From positions 1 to 7,321 of the forward strand of contig DFYU01000031.1 of the NCBI GenBank assembly GCA_002383415.1: a stretch of 7,321 bases of DNA, read 5' to 3'. The DNA is from Geobacter sp. UBA4074. Lineage in GTDB: Bacteria > Desulfobacterota > Desulfuromonadia > Geobacterales > Pseudopelobacteraceae. Both the position numbers and the translations under genes were made by a program. The notes beneath the pieces were generated by a model. It saw only the letters and a list, made by a program, of their open reading frames with translations. It was not told the origin of the DNA and made no database searches. This document shows, in pieces, positions 4,948-7,321 of the stretch; position 1 is the first letter of the stretch; each line of letters opens with the position of its first letter.

Positions 4948-6162
4948 ATGATAACAATCTATTTCGACGCAACCGCCGGCATCGCCGGCGACATGACCGT
5001 GGCGGCCCTGCTGGATCTGGGGCTGCCCTTCGAGTATCTGCAGCAGGAACTGGCCAAACTGGGATTGCCCAAGGGGAGCTATGGGCTCGCTGAACAGCCG
5101 GTGATGCGCCAGGGGGTGGCGGCGCGTCAGTTTATGGTGCAGCTGCCGGCTGATGAACACCATCACCATGGCCATCACGGGCATCACCACCACCACGATC
5201 ATCATCGACATCACCACCACCGACGGTATGCTGATATCCGTGACCTGATTACTGCCAGTCAGTTGTCGATGCGGACCAAAGAGCTGGCGCAGGCCATCTT
5301 CCTCAAACTGGCCGAGGCCGAGGCGCTGGCCCATCGGGTGGCGGTGGATGAGGTGACTTTTCACGAAGTGGGGGCAGTGGACAGCATCGTTGATATCGTG
5401 GGTGTGGCCATTGGGCTGGACTGGCTTGGCGTTGAGCAGGTCTACACCTCGGCAGTGCCGTTGGGTGGAGGTTTTGTCGAGACCGCCCATGGACGGCTAC
5501 CGGTGCCGGCGCCGGCCACGGCCGAGCTTTTAAAGGGGCTGGCGGTGCATGGCCAGTGTGGCAACGGTGAGCGGGTAACCCCCACCGGCGCTGCGGTACT
5601 GGCGGCATTGGCCCAGCCGCTGCGCGTCATGCCGGACATGATCGTCGAACGGATCGGTCACGGTGCCGGCACGAAGGATTTTGAGGACTGTCCCAACGTG
5701 CTGCGCGTCATGCTGGGAGTGCCGTTGGCCGGTGCTGAAGAGACCATTGTTGAGGCGGTCTGCAATCTGGACGATGTCACCGGCGAGGTGTTGGGCTATA
5801 CCCTGCAGCGCCTGCTGGAACAGGGGGCGCTGGATGCCTGGCACACGCCGATCCAGATGAAGAAGCAGCGACCGGGCGTGCAACTGTCTTTTCTGTGCCG
5901 TCAGGAACACTACGGTTCTTTGGCCCGACTGGTCATGGCCGAGACCGGTACGCTGGGGGTCCGTCACCACCTGCTGCAGCGAACCGTCCAGCCGCGGCAG
6001 GTGGAACAGCGCATGAGCTGTTATGGGCCGGTGCGTTTCAAGATCGGCATGGCGGGCTGCAAGCCTGAATATGACGACTGTTGCCGGATTGCGCGAGAAC
6101 AGGAAGTGCCCTTGCGCGAGGTGCAGCGTCGCTTGCAGGAGGAACAGGGCCATGGGCATTGA
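4948..6162 (+). CDS. larC: Nickel pincer cofactor biosynthesis protein LarC (nickel insertase)
   Basis: A 404-residue LarC, the CTP-dependent cyclometallase that inserts nickel into the dithio-pincer nucleotide as the last step of NPN synthesis. It begins with the family signature YFDATAGIAGDMT (5-17). Later blocks are FHEVGAVDSIVDIVG (138-152), GGGFVETAHGRLPVPAPAT (173-191), TPTGAAVL (211-218), GHGAGTKDF (238-246) and ETGTLGVR (332-339). Residues 71-91 are an extreme histidine tract (17 His of 21), a likely nickel-holding loop, and the protein ends GHGH. It is one unbroken frame, unlike the Lactiplantibacillus plantarum gene, which is split into larC1/larC2 and joined by ribosomal frameshifting. 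ATG 4948 lies 1 base after the larB stop without a clear Shine-Dalgarno, so translational coupling is likely. It overlaps pncC by 11 bases. LarE and LarA are not in the window. Confidence 0.95.
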   Translation: MITIYFDATAGIAGDMTVAALLDLGLPFEYLQQELAKLGLPKGSYGLAEQPVMRQGVAARQFMVQLPADEHHHHGHHGHHHHHDHHRHHHHRRYADIRDLITASQLSMRTKELAQAIFLKLAEAEALAHRVAVDEVTFHEVGAVDSIVDIVGVAIGLDWLGVEQVYTSAVPLGGGFVETAHGRLPVPAPATAELLKGLAVHGQCGNGERVTPTGAAVLAALAQPLRVMPDMIVERIGHGAGTKDFEDCPNVLRVMLGVPLAGAEETIVEAVCNLDDVTGEVLGYTLQRLLEQGALDAWHTPIQMKKQRPGVQLSFLCRQEHYGSLARLVMAETGTLGVRHHLLQRTVQPRQVEQRMSCYGPVRFKIGMAGCKPEYDDCCRIAREQEVPLREVQRRLQEEQGHGH

Positions 6163-6634
6163 TCAGGAACTGGCTGGTCTGTTGCAGGCCACAGGGCAGA
6201 CGTTGGCCCTGGCGGAATCCTGTACCGGCGGTCTGATTGCCGCCCGGATTACGGCTATGCCGGGCAGTTCTGCCTATTTTAATGGTGGCGTGGTGGCCTA
6301 CAGCAATCAGGTTAAAGAGGATACCGTGCAGGTGCCGAAGGCGCTGCTGATCGAACATGGGGCGGTCAGTGAACCGGTGGCGCGGGCCATGGCGCAAGGG
6401 GTGCGGACACTGATGGGCAGCGATCTGGCCCTGTCGGTTACCGGTATTGCCGGCCCCGGCGGCGGAACGGATGAAAAACCGGTCGGCACCGTGTTTATGG
6501 CAGTGGCGGATCAGCACAGCTGCCAGGTGGAGCGGTTCTGGTTTGGTGGCGATCGTAGTCAAGTGCGTCAACAAGCGGTTGATCAGGCCATTATCATGCT
6601 AAAAGAACAACTTGAGGGGCTGAAAAGAAGCTGA
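6152..6634 (+). CDS. pncC: Nicotinamide-nucleotide amidase PncC (CinA C-terminal domain protein)
   Basis: A 160-residue stand-alone CinA_C domain enzyme, which deamidates nicotinamide mononucleotide (NMN) to nicotinate mononucleotide (NaMN), recycling NMN such as that released by NAD-dependent DNA ligase. Conserved blocks are LAESCTGGLIAARIT (20-34), the YSNQVKE motif (50-56), SVTGIAGPGGGTDEKPVGTV (95-114) and GDRSQVRQQAV (133-143). The roughly 240-residue N-terminal COG1058 domain of long CinA proteins is absent, so this is the short PncC form, as in E. coli. ATG 6152 overlaps the end of larC by 11 bases and has AGGAGG (6137-6142) 9 bases upstream. recA follows after 92 bases, a neighbour pairing common in bacteria. 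NaMN leads to NaAD, the LarB substrate, which gives the larBC-pncC unit metabolic sense; that link is inference. Confidence 0.95.
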   Translation: MGIDQELAGLLQATGQTLALAESCTGGLIAARITAMPGSSAYFNGGVVAYSNQVKEDTVQVPKALLIEHGAVSEPVARAMAQGVRTLMGSDLALSVTGIAGPGGGTDEKPVGTVFMAVADQHSCQVERFWFGGDRSQVRQQAVDQAIIMLKEQLEGLKRS

Positions 6635-6653
6635 TTTGCCCGCAAATTAGCTT
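6628..6653 (+). repeat. Inverted repeat / hairpin over the pncC stop, upstream of recA
   Basis: An 11-bp inverted repeat, AAGCTGATTTG (6628-6638) and CAAATTAGCTT (6643-6653), has a 4-base CCCG loop and one position that is G-U in RNA. It spans the pncC stop codon (6632-6634). No T-run follows on the plus strand, so it is a poor intrinsic terminator. It may be an operator for recA, a 3'-end-stabilising stem, or a weak attenuator. Confidence 0.5.
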
Positions 6654-6726
6654 GCCGCTGCCCGATTCTCTATGCTACGTTTCACAACTCTCTTTCATCT
6701 CTTTTCGTACCAAGGAGGTACACGCC
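6654..6726 (+). promoter_or_regulatory. recA leader with strong Shine-Dalgarno
   Basis: The gap before recA carries a pyrimidine-rich stretch (6684-6706) and then AAGGAGGT (6712-6719), a near-perfect Shine-Dalgarno 7 bases before the GTG start. A weak promoter (TTGCCG 6652-6657, TACGTT 6676-6681 with upstream TG, 18-base spacer) is possible but not convincing. I find no LexA box of the E. coli (CTG-N10-CAG) or Gram-positive (GAAC-N4-GTTC) type. Confidence 0.5.
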
Positions 6727-7321
6727 GTGAGCGATAAAAACAAGGCCATCGAGCTCGCCCTTTCCCAGATCGAGAAGCAGTTCGGCAAGGGGGCCATCAT
6801 GCGGCTCGGCAATGACGAGGTGCTGCCCGGCGTGGAGGCGATCTCCACCGGTGCCATCTCGCTGGACCTGGCCCTGGGGGTGGGTGGCGTACCGCGCGGA
6901 AGGGTGATCGAGGTGTACGGTCCGGAATCCTCCGGCAAGACCACCCTGGCGCTGCATATCGTGGCCGAGGCCCAGAAGAGTGGCGGCATCGCCGCCTTCG
7001 TGGATGCCGAGCACGCCTTGGACATTAATTACGCCCGTAAACTGGGAGTCAAGACCGACGACCTGCTGGTTTCCCAGCCGGATACCGGCGAGCAGGCCCT
7101 GGAGATTGCTGAAACCCTGGTGCGCAGTGGCGCCATCGACGTGCTGGTGGTTGACTCGGTGGCTGCCCTGGTGCCCAAGGCCGAGATCGAGGGCGAGATG
7201 GGTGATGCCCATGTGGGCCTGCAGGCCCGCCTGATGTCACAGGCTCTGCGCAAGCTGACCGGTATCATCTCCAAGTCAAACTGCTGCGTGATCTTTATCA
7301 ACCAGATCCGGATGAAGATCG
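6727..7321 (+). CDS. recA: Recombinase RecA, N-terminal part (3' truncated by window edge)
   Basis: The first 198 codons of RecA, the ATP-dependent strand-exchange protein of homologous recombination and the co-protease that triggers LexA cleavage. Translation from GTG 6727 gives MSDKNKAIELALSQIEKQFG, a standard RecA start, with AAGGAGGT 7 bases before it. The Walker A loop GPESSGKT (65-72), the FVDAEHALD block (91-99), the Walker B strand VLVVDS (139-144) and the L1 region GEMGDAHVGLQARLMSQALRKL (157-178) are all present. The reading ends within the INQIRMKI segment, which precedes the L2 loop. About 55-60 percent of a typical 340-350-residue protein is visible. No frameshift, intein or missing key residue is seen. 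It follows pncC by 92 bases on the same strand, and transcription may be partly shared with larBC-pncC. Confidence 0.97.
   Translation, partial: MSDKNKAIELALSQIEKQFGKGAIMRLGNDEVLPGVEAISTGAISLDLALGVGGVPRGRVIEVYGPESSGKTTLALHIVAEAQKSGGIAAFVDAEHALDINYARKLGVKTDDLLVSQPDTGEQALEIAETLVRSGAIDVLVVDSVAALVPKAEIEGEMGDAHVGLQARLMSQALRKLTGIISKSNCCVIFINQIRMKI

Noticed and set aside
4888..5490. 200-codon minus-strand frame with a Met/Val-rich hydrophobic run resembling a membrane segment
   Set aside because: The hydrophobic run is simply the complement of the LarC histidine codons (CAC/CAT read as GTG/ATG).

Overview
The window looks like ordinary chromosomal backbone from a GC-rich deltaproteobacterium-type organism. 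Protein similarity recalled from memory and the gene content point to the Geobacter/Pelobacter/Trichlorobacter (Desulfuromonadales/Geobacterales) group. This is an inference from remembered family sequences, not from a search. Nine protein genes fill almost the whole window. I see no tRNA, rRNA, CRISPR array, insertion sequence, integrase or phage gene.

Layout. (1) Positions 1-955, plus strand: the end of the F1Fo ATP synthase operon. It holds the 3' part of atpD (beta subunit) and the complete atpC (epsilon subunit), closed by a textbook intrinsic terminator. (2) 961-1875, plus: a radical SAM protein of the TIGR01212/YhcC family, starting only 6 bases after the terminator U-tract and without a visible Shine-Dalgarno. 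(3) 1897-4009, minus, convergent with the radical SAM gene: leuC, leuD and tatA. The two leu genes encode the large and small subunits of a 3-isopropylmalate dehydratase-type hydro-lyase. tatA is a small twin-arginine translocase subunit that may also have its own promoter. The terminator for this minus-strand unit lies inside the last codons of the radical SAM gene. (4) 4010-4196: a divergent control region with a good extended -10 promoter candidate in each direction. (5) 4197-6634, plus: larB, larC and pncC, tightly packed (1-base gap, then 11-base overlap). (6) From 6727, plus: the first 198 codons of recA, preceded by a leader with an 11-bp inverted repeat.

How the genes work together. 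LarB and LarC carry out the first and last steps in making the nickel-pincer nucleotide (NPN) cofactor. LarB starts from nicotinic acid adenine dinucleotide (NaAD) and LarC inserts nickel. PncC converts nicotinamide mononucleotide to nicotinate mononucleotide, one step before NaAD. A larB-larC-pncC unit could therefore link NAD recycling to cofactor supply. The middle enzyme (LarE) and the known client (LarA, lactate racemase) are absent from this window, so the enzyme that uses the cofactor is unknown. The pncC-recA adjacency is a common bacterial arrangement. LeuC and LeuD form one iron-sulfur dehydratase of branched-chain amino acid synthesis. No wholly new system is evident; the items most worth checking are the lar-pncC unit and several compact control signals at gene borders.
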